A DNA stretch of 39,934 nucleotides from Lysobacterales bacterium (GCA_016718605.1 JADKCY010000026.1:1-39934), one strand, 5' to 3'. Positions 8,574-16,568 are shown, counted from the first letter of the stretch. A program made the numbers and translations. The notes: a model not told the origin generated them from the sequence alone.

Positions 8574-8762
8574 TTAGCGCCGTGCCTTTGGCCGTGGTTG
8601 TGGCCGTGAATCTGTGCGTGCCTTGCTCTCGCCGTCTGTGACTTGCAAGTATTCGTGAAAGTCGCGCATACTCAGCGCGTCAACCTCGCCTAATGTCCAA
8701 CCCGTTTCGCGTACCATGTGCCAACGCCAATACTCCATTGGCAGGCCGCGAGAGTGCGACAT
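8574..8762 (-). CDS. Tail assembly chaperone, downstream (T-like) frame, expected as -1 frameshift fusion
   Basis: A 62-residue frame (start MSHSRGLPMEYWRWHMVRE) that overlaps the upstream chaperone by one base (TAATG). It is open upstream of its ATG as far as the slip site at 8789-8795. A -1 shift there adds nine residues (LSKRVYLGL) and fuses it to the first 85 residues of the upstream gene, giving a 156-residue G-T type protein. In phage lambda and many siphoviruses this fusion and the unshifted form are both needed to assemble the tail around the tape measure protein. The position just before the tape measure fits exactly. Independent start at ATG is possible but less likely. Confidence 0.85.
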   Translation of the reverse strand: MSHSRGLPMEYWRWHMVRETGWTLGEVDALSMRDFHEYLQVTDGESKARTDSRPQPRPKARR

Positions 8763-9043
8763 TAGGCCGAGGTAGACACGCTTTGAGAGTTTGGGACGCT
8801 CAACGGCTGGGTTGCCGCTCGCATAAACTCAGCGATAACGCGCCGCGCTACGGGTTGCGGCAAGTCCAAGTACTCATCCAACGACAGCCCGCAAGCCTTC
8901 GCAACGATCTCATCCTCGTCGGCTTGCGGCTGTCCATTGTCAAAGATACTTCGAAACTCACGCAACGATACGCGGCCCAAGTCAATCACGATGTCAGCGC
9001 CGTTCCCTAGTGTTACCCGGCTGATCCCTAATTCATCGGCCAT
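8762..9043 (-). CDS. Tail assembly chaperone, upstream (G-like) frame
   Basis: A 93-residue protein (starting MADELGISRVTLGNGADIVI) with a short beta N-terminal part and helices after it, encoded between the tail tube and tape measure genes. Length, position and the in-phase slippery heptamer near its 3' end identify it as the non-shifted tail chaperone. Most ribosomes should stop at TAA 8762-8764; a fraction should slip and make the longer product. The start overlaps nothing and lies one base from the stop of the tail tube gene. Confidence 0.85.
   Translation of the reverse strand: MADELGISRVTLGNGADIVIDLGRVSLREFRSIFDNGQPQADEDEIVAKACGLSLDEYLDLPQPVARRVIAEFMRAATQPLSVPNSQSVSTSA
8789..8795 (-). 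promoter_or_regulatory. Programmed -1 ribosomal frameshift site CCCAAAC
   Basis: On the minus strand the codons GTC CCA AAC place CCCAAAC exactly in the X XXY YYZ phase of the upstream chaperone frame. The -1 frame is open from here into the downstream chaperone. Slip site, overlap and gene position all match the conserved tail-chaperone mechanism. Confidence 0.85.
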
Positions 9044-9044
9044 G

Positions 9045-9461
9045 TTACGCAGTACCCCATGTAGCCGTGCCGCCGCTCGACTGTGACCAATTCGCAGAGA
9101 TGGTCACTACGTCAGAGTAGGGCATACTGATAGCCGCGCCCATGCTGAACGCGGGCATAGTGAACAACGAAGCGCTGCCCGCCGTGCCAAACGGCCATAC
9201 CTTCAACGTACCCGCCACGCTGGGGGCAAGCCGCGCCATGTAAGCCGTGCCAGCCGTGCCGTCTTGCGCCACGCCTTCCCAACTGACATCCCAAGTGGTG
9301 AACGATGGGATGAATTGCTTTGACGTGTCACTGCCAGCGGTCGAATCGATGGTGTCCTGTGACGGCGTGATGGTCAGTGACCGCGTGTCGCCGCTCATTG
9401 CCAACGTTCCAGCCGACGTAATCCATTGCACTACACTTGCAGAACCAGCATACTCAGCCAT
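9045..9461 (-). CDS. Major tail (tube) protein
   Basis: A 138-residue beta-rich protein with Ser, Thr, Gly and Ala enriched. It contains TRSLTITPSQDTIDSTAGSD and FTTWDVSWEG, a pattern typical of phage tail tube subunits. The order tail terminator, tube, chaperones, tape measure is the standard siphovirus layout. A GGAG ribosome site lies before the ATG at 9461. It should polymerise as hexameric rings around the tape measure. Identification rests on pattern and position together. Confidence 0.85.
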   Translation of the reverse strand: MAEYAGSASVVQWITSAGTLAMSGDTRSLTITPSQDTIDSTAGSDTSKQFIPSFTTWDVSWEGVAQDGTAGTAYMARLAPSVAGTLKVWPFGTAGSASLFTMPAFSMGAAISMPYSDVVTISANWSQSSGGTATWGTA

Positions 9462-9473
9462 GATGTGATCTCC

Positions 9474-9890
9474 TTAGACTTTTTCGATCTTCAAATCATA
9501 TAATCCGCCGCGTGTGTATATCGGTCGGTTTGCTTCGTCATACTCGATTAACTCAATGTCCTGAACGCGCCGGGGTGTTAGCACCGCCGCCCAGCCCGTC
9601 ACGGATAGCGGCTGTTTGTGTAACAGCGCATCGCAGGCCGCATCAATCGAGCCCGCCCGCGCCAGTTCTGTAGAGTAGCCGCGCACTTGAATCGTCAAAT
9701 CCTTGACGCGGTGTGCCGTGTCGTTTTCCTCTAGGCCCGTTTGCAGATTGAATATCACGTAATCATATGCGGCCTCGAATGGGGCGGCCAGATTGAACAC
9801 CGACGCCGTACCAAACAGTAACGATGTAAGCGCCGTGCCGCCCGTGAGTTTGCTATAGAGTGCCGAGCCAAGCGCGTTGAATACGCTCAT
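9474..9890 (-). CDS. Tail terminator / completion protein (DUF3168-like)
   Basis: A 138-residue protein starting MSVFNALGSALYSKLTGGTA, with YDYVIFNLQTGLEENDTAHR and a C-terminal YTRGGLYDLKIEKV. This alpha/beta pattern fits the DUF3168/tail terminator group, which caps the tube and joins it to the head. It lies directly before the tail tube gene. The start overlaps the small gene upstream by four bases, so it is probably translated by coupling. Confidence 0.75.
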   Translation of the reverse strand: MSVFNALGSALYSKLTGGTALTSLLFGTASVFNLAAPFEAAYDYVIFNLQTGLEENDTAHRVKDLTIQVRGYSTELARAGSIDAACDALLHKQPLSVTGWAAVLTPRRVQDIELIEYDEANRPIYTRGGLYDLKIEKV

Positions 9891-10030
9891 TGGTTATAGT
9901 TCCAAACGCGTTTACTTCGCGCAGCACGCTTTGGACTGCGCGGCATATTGGCCTCGCGTGATAGTTGCGTAACTGAAAATACGCGCTCTCGTCCGTTGAT
10001 CTTGAGTACATAGAGATTGGGTTTGCTCAT
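9887..10030 (-). CDS. Basic 47-residue protein between connector genes
   Basis: ATG at 10030 overlaps the stop of the HK97 gp10-like gene, and its TGA (9887-9889) overlaps the start of the tail terminator gene, both as ATGA. The product begins MSKPNLYVLKINGRERVFSV, with a beta-like N-terminal half. The C-terminal half is basic (PRSPKRAARSKRVWNYNQ). The tight double coupling argues that it is translated. No family recognised; a structural or assembly role is inferred from position. Confidence 0.65.
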   Translation of the reverse strand: MSKPNLYVLKINGRERVFSVTQLSREANMPRSPKRAARSKRVWNYNQ

Positions 10031-10440
10031 TTGATTAAGTCCTTCGACATCATTTCGACAAACTTATCCGTAACCGTTACAACCGCAGGCCCTAAGAACG
10101 GCATACGCATATAGCGCCGCTTGAATAGGTTACGATGGCCCAACTCCCAATAAATACCGTATTCCATGCCAGCGCTGACTTGCCGCCAACCATAGCGGCT
10201 CTTGCGCTTGGCAGTGTAGCCGCCAAAGTCGCCAATCTGATATTGGCCTTTCTTGATTCGCTCTACTGCAATGCTTCCGCGTAGTGCGCCCGTGTCAATC
10301 AGCGGCCAATTCGTGATGTTTAACTTGGCCTGTTGCTCAATCAAGAACGCGGCCTTGCGCGTCAATTCGTCGGCCCGCGCTGGTACAGAGGCGATAAGTT
10401 GATTGAGTTTGGTTGTGTCTAGTTTGATCGTCGCGCTCAT
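10027..10440 (-). CDS. HK97 gp10-like head-tail joining protein
   Basis: A 137-residue protein with an amphipathic N-terminal helix (KLDTTKLNQLIASVPARADE). The middle has the pattern PLIDTGALRGSI and later MEYGIYWELGHRN, typical of HK97 gp10 / minor tail connector proteins. The family joins the head and tail between the stopper and the tail terminator, and the gene stands in exactly that place. Confidence 0.85.
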   Translation of the reverse strand: MSATIKLDTTKLNQLIASVPARADELTRKAAFLIEQQAKLNITNWPLIDTGALRGSIAVERIKKGQYQIGDFGGYTAKRKSRYGWRQVSAGMEYGIYWELGHRNLFKRRYMRMPFLGPAVVTVTDKFVEMMSKDLIK

Positions 10441-10449
10441 TGTTTCACG

Positions 10450-10863
10450 CTATGGATATACGCGAATCTCGATCGGGAAATTAGTCAACGCGCCGTCAAC
10501 GCCAGTAGGCGCGTTATTGTATGCCGTGATCGTTACCGCGTCATCCGACGCCCGCTGAGTTTCGATAGTGAATGGGTCGGCGGCATTGGCCTGATAGCGC
10601 GGCGATACGTATGTCTTACCAGCCGGAAACGCGCCAAGCAGTGTGCATAGATAAGCGCCGATGGTGTCACGACTCCACACAACAGCGCCGATAGTGTTCT
10701 GTAGCACGGTCGCAACCGGAGCGGCTGTGCCTGATTGCGTCAACAACGCCACGTATGATTTGTAGCCGCAAGCCGTGTCAATGAAATCACCATACTGCGC
10801 TGCCGTCGGGCGGTCGCCCGTCTCGAAATATGACTTCAACACCGTTGGAGTTTGCGCCGTCAT
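10450..10863 (-). CDS. Hypothetical virion-associated protein, 137 residues
   Basis: I choose ATG 10863 because CGAGGT lies just before it and it follows the stop of the upstream gene by one base; a longer reading would run far into that gene. The N-terminus has the pattern LKSYFETGDRPTAAQYGDFIDT, which I know from many phage structural hypothetical proteins. The rest is beta-rich (KTYVSPRYQANAADPFTIET). Its place between stopper and gp10-like genes suggests a decoration or neck-associated protein, which is inference. Confidence 0.65.
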   Translation of the reverse strand: MTAQTPTVLKSYFETGDRPTAAQYGDFIDTACGYKSYVALLTQSGTAAPVATVLQNTIGAVVWSRDTIGAYLCTLLGAFPAGKTYVSPRYQANAADPFTIETQRASDDAVTITAYNNAPTGVDGALTNFPIEIRVYP

Positions 10864-10864
10864 G

Positions 10865-11290
10865 TTATACCTCGATGTAAGATGATCCGACGATACCATA
10901 CCCAACAGCAACAGCATCGCGGCTATAGATTCTCAACGTCGCACGCTTCACGGCTTCCCATGATATACCTTCATTTACTGAGGTAACCGTGAACGTGTAC
11001 GCGCCGATTTCAACGCGGTCGCCGGGGGCAATCGCCGTGTTATATGGCAGGCTTAGCGTGTACTCACGCTCAGGCCGCACAGACTCGCCTACCAGCGTCA
11101 AGCCTTGATTGCTCTTAACGACTGAATCAAGCCGACACGCAATCGTGCCAGCCGTGACGCCCCAAGTCGATGTCACGCCGCCTTGCCCATCACTGGTCAA
11201 TGACTCGCCAAGAATGTTGCACACATCTGGCAAAGTCTCGTCAATGATGTCGCGCATCATGGCAAGGTCGGACGCACCTAGAAGGCTCAT
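10865..11290 (-). CDS. Head closure / stopper-type connector protein
   Basis: A 141-residue protein. The N-terminal helix (MRDIIDETLPDVCNIL) is followed by a small beta barrel (DGQGGVTSTWG, GDRVEIGAYTFTVTSVNE), the pattern of head-tail stopper proteins. It overlaps the adaptor gene by four bases. Function: closes the filled capsid and offers the docking face for the tail. Confidence 0.75.
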   Translation of the reverse strand: MSLLGASDLAMMRDIIDETLPDVCNILGESLTSDGQGGVTSTWGVTAGTIACRLDSVVKSNQGLTLVGESVRPEREYTLSLPYNTAIAPGDRVEIGAYTFTVTSVNEGISWEAVKRATLRIYSRDAVAVGYGIVGSSYIEV

Positions 11291-11874
11291 TCATCACCCC
11301 ACGCCACAACGTCATCGCGGTTGATCGTCGTCACGCTGAACGACTGCGTGCTGGATTGTTGGCTAAAGAACGCGGCCATTTCCATGCAATGCGCGTGGAA
11401 TTGGCTTTTCTTGATGTCATGGTTATCGGTCTTAAAGTCGAAATACTGCGCCGAGTTTGCCGCCTTGCCGCGCCACACATCCGCCGCCGCCGCTTCTAGG
11501 TCATACGTGCGCGCCGTTAGAATGTAGTCAAGCCCCTCAGTGTCAGCGGTGAACGTGATAACGCCCGTTGCATAGTCGGCGGTATAGGCTGGAGCCGTGC
11601 CGCCGTTGGTTTGCCGGAGGTTGAAAACCGCCGTGCCGCTCTCAAGATTGCCGTATGGCGAACGGTATTCGAGATAGGCGTAATCGCCCGCCGTGCCAAG
11701 CGTAGGCCATTGCTCCAACTCCACCTGATACAAGTCGCGCCGATATTTGTCTAGTGACCGTTGAATGTGATCATCTGACCAATAAACCACCGTGCCTAAA
11801 GTGAAATCAGCCGTACCAGCATTGGCATAGCCGCGAACCTGTGCAATCAAGTCTGACATTCCAGAACGAGCCAT
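11287..11874 (-). CDS. Head-tail adaptor-like protein
   Basis: I choose ATG 11874 (195 residues), which has AGGGG five bases upstream; a GTG six bases earlier is possible. The N-terminal half is helical (MSDLIAQVRGYANAG and DHIQRSLDKYRRDLYQVE), then a beta insertion, then a second helical half ending in AHCMEMAAFFSQQ. This fits the connector (gp15/gp6-like) group that sits on the portal. It is the first gene after the sugar/radical-SAM cassette, resuming head-tail genes. Confidence 0.65.
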   Translation of the reverse strand: MARSGMSDLIAQVRGYANAGTADFTLGTVVYWSDDHIQRSLDKYRRDLYQVELEQWPTLGTAGDYAYLEYRSPYGNLESGTAVFNLRQTNGGTAPAYTADYATGVITFTADTEGLDYILTARTYDLEAAAADVWRGKAANSAQYFDFKTDNHDIKKSQFHAHCMEMAAFFSQQSSTQSFSVTTINRDDVVAWGDE

Positions 11875-11882
11875 AATCACCC

Positions 11883-12959
11883 CTAGACAAACTCAGCATG
11901 TTGGCGCGGGCGGTAAACATTCCAGACGGTTTCGTTAATCATGTGCAATCGGCATAGCACGCGGCATTTATCGAAGTCGCGCCACTCGCCCGGATGCCTT
12001 GACCATATGTCACCGAACGACTCGACCGACAAATCGCCCAACTCACTACCGGCAAACTCGCGCCGATTGACGCACACGAATACCTTGCCGTTTGGCGTGA
12101 CAACGGTGTTGAACCGGATGCCGTAGCAAGCACCATATCCGCGCTGTTGCGTCCAGTCGCGGTATTCTGCGAACCGCTCCGGGATACACTCTACATCGGC
12201 TTCAATCGACAATGCCCACAAGAACGGTAACGCATCCGTAACCCATGATACATCACCGGACGGCATTGACGGGTTGTCGATGTCATACTCAATCATCGGC
12301 CTGAATGTGGTGTAATCAGCGCCAATGATACGCGAGAATTTCAGCATGTCGCGGGCTTGCGTCCAGTTATCCGCGCCCAACAGGAACGAAGCGCCAATGA
12401 TGCAATCGCCGCCGCCGTATTTCAGATTTGCAACACCCGTCCGCATCTTGTCAAACCAGACCGGATGAACGCCCTTATAAGCCGCATACGACTGCGCATC
12501 CGCGCAATCAATCGACACAACACACCAATCAAGCGTTTTGGATAACAGCGCCCCGCGTGTTGCGTCAATGTGTCCGCCATGAGTGTACAGTCCTTGCCGC
12601 AAGCCTATCGAATCGGCATAAGCGATAATCTCATCAAACGCCGGGTGCAACGTAGGCTCGCCGCCGCCCGTCCACGTCACCGACAACACGCCCGCTTCTT
12701 TCGCTTCAAGTAACGCCCGCTTGACCATCTCAACGTCTGCCAGGTCGCCGCCGTCGATGAATCCAGCGGGCTTGTCAATCTTGCCGGACAATGGCCCGCG
12801 CGTGTGTGTATAGGCGAAGTGACAGCCCGCGCAGCCTAGCGAACACCGATTCGACAAGTCCCATTCAATGTTAATCGGCGCGGCCTTCGTGCCTTGCTTC
12901 CACGCGGCCAGCCTGTCAACGTGTGCCAAGATTTTGCCTACAGGGTCAATGTACTTCAT
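11883..12959 (-). CDS. Radical SAM enzyme with SPASM-like C-terminal cysteines
   Basis: A 358-residue protein using ATG 12959, which overlaps the upstream stop (ATGA). The cluster motif C39-x3-C43-x2-C46 is complete and the SAM-binding GGGEP motif lies near 98-103. A C-terminal set (Cys in YGACYG, FVCVN, DKCRVLCRL) looks like an auxiliary iron-sulfur cluster, as in SPASM proteins that modify peptides or small molecules. Reaction: reductive cleavage of SAM to a radical, target unknown. It is the last gene of a four-gene cassette inserted between capsid and connector genes. A tempting role is modification of a sugar or side chain on a virion protein; this is inference. Confidence 0.85.
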   Translation of the reverse strand: MKYIDPVGKILAHVDRLAAWKQGTKAAPINIEWDLSNRCSLGCAGCHFAYTHTRGPLSGKIDKPAGFIDGGDLADVEMVKRALLEAKEAGVLSVTWTGGGEPTLHPAFDEIIAYADSIGLRQGLYTHGGHIDATRGALLSKTLDWCVVSIDCADAQSYAAYKGVHPVWFDKMRTGVANLKYGGGDCIIGASFLLGADNWTQARDMLKFSRIIGADYTTFRPMIEYDIDNPSMPSGDVSWVTDALPFLWALSIEADVECIPERFAEYRDWTQQRGYGACYGIRFNTVVTPNGKVFVCVNRREFAGSELGDLSVESFGDIWSRHPGEWRDFDKCRVLCRLHMINETVWNVYRPRQHAEFV

Positions 12960-13615
12960 TCGCTCATCCACCCTTCGGCTTGCTTGGCCCATTCGCGCAT
13001 AATTGCCGGACGATCAGGCCACATGGTCGCGTGTTGTATGCGCGGGTGTAGCGGTTGCCATTTGTCCCACTTGTGAACGTTCCACTCTGTCGAGATAAAC
13101 CGCGTCCGCTTATACAACTCGCGGCTTTTATCTTTGGGATAAGTTGGGAAATGTTCAATGGCAGGATCATAGCCCATCAAATCCATTAGCGCGGCCTGTT
13201 CCCACCACCCATGATTCAGGTATTGCGTCATGTTCCAGATTTGTTCCAGAACGGGTATCATCGGCGGCTTGCAAATCCACAAGTCGTCATTAGGCACATA
13301 GCCGCACTGTGTATCATGCGATACCATCGCCTGCCACCATTCCGACTCATTCAGTGGGAACGCTTGCGGCAAGTCATCGCGCCCGTCCACGATGACTAAA
13401 TCAGAACCGATGAACACGGCCATATCGTAAGACTTTAGCAAGTCAATCAAGCATTGAATCTTATACCACGCGGGCGGGCGGGATAGTGTGCCGCCAAATT
13501 GCGCCTCAAAGTAATCGTACCCGTGACGCTTGGCGAACGCCTGATACGATGGCCGCGCAATGTCCAGCAGTTCAGCATGTGGCCCGACGCCGAAAGTTAC
13601 AAGCGCTTTTGTCAT
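12956..13615 (-). CDS. Small GT-A-type glycosyltransferase-like protein
   Basis: A 219-residue protein with a Rossmann-like N-terminus (ALVTFGVGPHAELLDIARPSY). It contains WYKIQCLIDLLKSYDMAVF and then IGSDLVIVDG, which resembles the metal-binding DxD region of GT34-type and related nucleotide-sugar transferases. Later NHGWWEQAALMDLM is similar to the acceptor-side helix of that group. No signal peptide or membrane helix, so it acts in the cytoplasm. It overlaps both neighbours by four bases, forming a tight operon with two radical SAM enzymes and a GT4 enzyme. Donor and acceptor are unknown. Confidence 0.7.
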   Translation of the reverse strand: MTKALVTFGVGPHAELLDIARPSYQAFAKRHGYDYFEAQFGGTLSRPPAWYKIQCLIDLLKSYDMAVFIGSDLVIVDGRDDLPQAFPLNESEWWQAMVSHDTQCGYVPNDDLWICKPPMIPVLEQIWNMTQYLNHGWWEQAALMDLMGYDPAIEHFPTYPKDKSRELYKRTRFISTEWNVHKWDKWQPLHPRIQHATMWPDRPAIMREWAKQAEGWMSE

Positions 13616-14877
13616 GGCACACCCGGACAGGTTTCGGCGAATTTGTTAGCCCAGTAGGAAATCTCTTTCATGGTAAGCCACGGCGTAGGCGCGTACACTT
13701 GCGCCATTTGCGGCCCGTACTCAGGCGGCTCTGTCCACCAACCTTCGGCCTTCATTATCTTTTCAAGCGGAGTTCCGGGCATCCCTGTGCAGACCGTAGT
13801 CTGACGGTATTGAATAATCCCCTCTTTGTAGGCTTGTTTGAGGGCGTTATACGTATGTTCCAAGTCAGAGACGGTTTCTTTGTAATTCCCGACCATAGTA
13901 AAGACGGCATTTTCTATCCCTGCCTCATGTGAGACTCGCAACGTGTGCCAGATGTCCACTTCTTTGATTCGCTTTTTGATGGCGGACAACACCGACTCAC
14001 TAAACGATTCAACGCCCCAAAAGATTACCTTACAGCCACTGCGCTTGACATGGCGCATTGACTCAGGCGTGATCGTGTGACGGTTGCAGTGGCCTTGCGT
14101 GATGTACGGCAAGTGCAAATCTTCGATACGGTCGGCTATGTCCTCAATCCAGCCTGCGGGAAGTTTCGTGCCGACTAACTCATCGTCATATACATAGACA
14201 TTCTCACAGCCCCGCCGCTTTAACTCCCTCATCTCTTGCTCAATCAGCGCGGGCGGGCGGTAACGAATAGGTTGCTTATTGAATAGGTTGTCACTGCAAA
14301 ACACGCATTGAAACGGGCAACCACGCGACCACATACTAATGCCGGGGCGTGGATTGATAAGCCGCGTGTTGCCGTTGTACTCGCCAATCGGCGGGTTATG
14401 GTGACGCCAATCGGGGGCGGGTATCTTGTCGATGTCCATCCGTGTGCCGAGGTGTATACCGTGTTCGCCACGTTCAAACAACTCGACTACATTGCCTTCG
14501 CACTCCCCGACAACTACCATGTCAACGCCCCAATCGTCAAGGCATTTCTGTGCGTTCTCTGTCGGGTAGATGCCGCCCGCCACAATCAGACCATCGAAAC
14601 CAGCACGCCGCAAAGCCTGAACAATGTCTTTTGCCCCGCGTGAGGTGATGGTCATCGCAGTGATACCGATTGCATCCGGCCAATTATCGCGCTGTGATTT
14701 GTAACTCGCCTCGACTTGCTCAGGCGTCACGGCCAGCGCTTCAAGGTCGATCACTTCCGCATAATGCCCAGCGTTTGACAACAGCGCGGCAATGGTGGGC
14801 AGGTTGATCGGCGGCATCATGCGGTACTGCCGGCCCGTGTAATGGTGAATCGGCGGATTCAACAGTTGTACGCGCAT
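13612..14877 (-). CDS. B12-binding-type radical SAM enzyme
   Basis: A 421-residue protein. Residues 1-150 have the layout of a cobalamin-binding domain: an NPP start, LPTIAALLSNAGH, VIDLEA, and a GLIVAGGIYPT turn. The radical SAM core has the cluster motif C187-x3-C191-x2-C194 and a following YDDE. Such enzymes (COG1032 group) methylate unactivated carbons or rearrange sugars and other molecules. The substrate here is unknown. The gene lies between the two glycosyltransferases with overlaps of four bases and one base, so all four enzymes are made together. Histidine-type cobalamin ligation is not obvious, so true B12 use is uncertain. Confidence 0.85.
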   Translation of the reverse strand: MRVQLLNPPIHHYTGRQYRMMPPINLPTIAALLSNAGHYAEVIDLEALAVTPEQVEASYKSQRDNWPDAIGITAMTITSRGAKDIVQALRRAGFDGLIVAGGIYPTENAQKCLDDWGVDMVVVGECEGNVVELFERGEHGIHLGTRMDIDKIPAPDWRHHNPPIGEYNGNTRLINPRPGISMWSRGCPFQCVFCSDNLFNKQPIRYRPPALIEQEMRELKRRGCENVYVYDDELVGTKLPAGWIEDIADRIEDLHLPYITQGHCNRHTITPESMRHVKRSGCKVIFWGVESFSESVLSAIKKRIKEVDIWHTLRVSHEAGIENAVFTMVGNYKETVSDLEHTYNALKQAYKEGIIQYRQTTVCTGMPGTPLEKIMKAEGWWTEPPEYGPQMAQVYAPTPWLTMKEISYWANKFAETCPGVP

Positions 14878-16058
14878 TAGAACTTAACCAGTTTCAATTC
14901 TGTATCTTGCCCGTACATCTTGTCTTGAATCGCGGCAAGTGCCTTTTTCCAGTGGTGTTCGGTGATGTAGTCCGCGTCATAAGCCTGCGCGCCGTCAATG
15001 GCCTTTTGATGGTCTTTGCCGTGCGCGTTATAGGCTTGATTCATGCGATGCTCAATCGCGGCCACGCGGGGCGTAAACTGGTAAGCGCCTTGCGGATTCC
15101 ATAGCCGCTCTGCCTCGTGTTGCGCAACTTTCCAGCCGTCGAAACACAATTCGCCCATTGCCGTCCAGTCACCAACGATTACGGGCGTGCCGCAGGCTTG
15201 CGCTTCCACAATCGGAATACCGAAGCCCTCGCCACGGCTAACGCTGGTCAACACATCAAACGAGTTGTACAGCGTTACCATGTGTTCTTCGCTAAAGCCC
15301 AGCACGTTTGAGTATTGGTCGCAGAACATGACATCTTTGCCAACCGTCATGCCCTGATACTCGACGTATTCTTTTAGATTTAATGCACTGTATCCCCCTT
15401 GAATCTCTCCACTGTAGGAATGAATGTACAACAGCGTGTCGGGCCGCTTGGCGTGGAACTTGGCGAACGCCTCAATTTGCGGGTAAAATGCTTTTCGGTC
15501 GCCGGGGTCTTTGTTCGCCGCAACCATGCCGACGATGAACTTGTCATCGGGCAGGCGCATCTTGGCGCGTGCCGCCTTGCGGTCAAGCGGCCTAAATACC
15601 TTGCTATCGAAGCCAAGCGGTACATACTGCGCTTCAATGCCAGCGAACTCGCACGCCTTGACTGCATTCATCGAACACGCGATGGGCATGAATGATTCTT
15701 TAATCTTGCGGTACACTGCCAACTGTAGCGGCTCGCAGTCAACCATAAACCACGGCACCCACTTCAACTTTGCCGCGTTAATCTGATCGACATCGAACAC
15801 CCACGCATCCAACAGCGTCAGAACAATATCGGCCTGCTGGTGCTTGGCGTGTGCGGCCATGATGTCCAGCCCGTAGCCGTGCGCCCAGCGTGGATAAACT
15901 TGAATGCCGTTCCAGTTGATGACAGAGCCTTCCAGCCCGTAAAACGCCGTGATAGCCATGTCATAGCCCAACGCCTTGATTCGTGTTGGGAATAGTTTCG
16001 TCTGTGTGCCGTAACCCGTTGCCGCCCACGGCGCGTTTGAGAACCAGTTGATCTTCAT
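14877..16058 (-). CDS. GT4-family glycosyltransferase
   Basis: A 393-residue GT-B enzyme. The N-terminal domain starts MKINWFSNAPWAATGYG, with the glycine loop seen in GT4 enzymes. The C-terminal nucleotide-binding domain has SRGEGFGIPIVEAQACGTPV, that is the E-x7-E motif and a GTPVI-type ending. It should transfer a sugar from a nucleotide-sugar donor. It is the first gene of the four-gene cassette, preceded by a hairpin (16084-16138) and a GGGAG-type ribosome site. There is no membrane anchor. The acceptor may be a virion protein, since the genes are co-transcribed with capsid genes; this is inference. Confidence 0.88.
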   Translation of the reverse strand: MKINWFSNAPWAATGYGTQTKLFPTRIKALGYDMAITAFYGLEGSVINWNGIQVYPRWAHGYGLDIMAAHAKHQQADIVLTLLDAWVFDVDQINAAKLKWVPWFMVDCEPLQLAVYRKIKESFMPIACSMNAVKACEFAGIEAQYVPLGFDSKVFRPLDRKAARAKMRLPDDKFIVGMVAANKDPGDRKAFYPQIEAFAKFHAKRPDTLLYIHSYSGEIQGGYSALNLKEYVEYQGMTVGKDVMFCDQYSNVLGFSEEHMVTLYNSFDVLTSVSRGEGFGIPIVEAQACGTPVIVGDWTAMGELCFDGWKVAQHEAERLWNPQGAYQFTPRVAAIEHRMNQAYNAHGKDHQKAIDGAQAYDADYITEHHWKKALAAIQDKMYGQDTELKLVKF

Positions 16059-16083
16059 GTGACTCCCTCATCACTCCCTAAGT

Positions 16084-16138
16084 ACCACGGGCAGGCGGTA
16101 GGGATGGCCGCTTTTCGGGTGCTACCCTAGCCCGTGGT
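16084..16138 (-). other. Long hairpin before the glycosyltransferase cassette
   Basis: ACCACGGGC (16084-16092) and GCCCGTGGT (16130-16138) pair perfectly. Inside, GGTAG (16097-16101) pairs with CTACC (16122-16126). There is no T-run, so it is not a plain terminator. It could be an RNA processing or stability element that sets cassette expression relative to the capsid genes. Confidence 0.6.
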
Positions 16139-16149
16139 TTCAGTTTCGT

Positions 16150-16551
16150 TTACTTGCCCAGCACGTAGGCCAGTTGGATGGTCAAGCCAGCCGCGACGGT
16201 GCCTGCCGTTTGGTCAAAGCCGATGAACTTCCCGGCCTCAACGAACGGAGTTGACAGCGTGAGTTTGTGGACCACGCCTGCCGCCGTGACGATAGTCCCC
16301 GCGAACGAGCCGACAGTCCCATCGACCGCAGGCGTGCCGCCAGTTGCGACCGTACCCATCGTGACGAGTTTCGCGCCGATGGCCGTACCAGCGGTGATAG
16401 CCGAGCCGCCCGTGCCGTTCTGGTAGGCCCAGACTTCTTGCACAGTGATGCCGCCGCCGGAAGTCGGGACGTTGAACAGCGGGACTTCGGTTGCGCCACT
16501 GAATTGGCCGAGGACAAGGGTAGCCGTTTGGACATTCATTGATTCGCTCAT
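16150..16551 (-). CDS. Capsid decoration-like protein
   Basis: A 133-residue protein directly after the major capsid gene, with an AAGGAG ribosome site before ATG 16551. It is rich in Gly, Thr, Ala and Val with regular beta-type spacing (TVQEVWAYQNGTGGSAITAG, VEAGKFIGFDQTAG) and has no cysteine. Composition and position suit a head decoration or capsid-stabilising protein, abundant in the virion. It could also be a target of the neighbouring glycosyltransferases because it is rich in Ser/Thr; that is a guess. Confidence 0.6.
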   Translation of the reverse strand: MSESMNVQTATLVLGQFSGATEVPLFNVPTSGGGITVQEVWAYQNGTGGSAITAGTAIGAKLVTMGTVATGGTPAVDGTVGSFAGTIVTAAGVVHKLTLSTPFVEAGKFIGFDQTAGTVAAGLTIQLAYVLGK

Positions 16552-16568
16552 GTTATATTCTCCTTATC

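Noticed and set aside
10864..10917. Longer start for the 137-residue structural protein
   Set aside because: The extra 18 residues lie inside the upstream stopper gene, and a ribosome site precedes ATG 10863.
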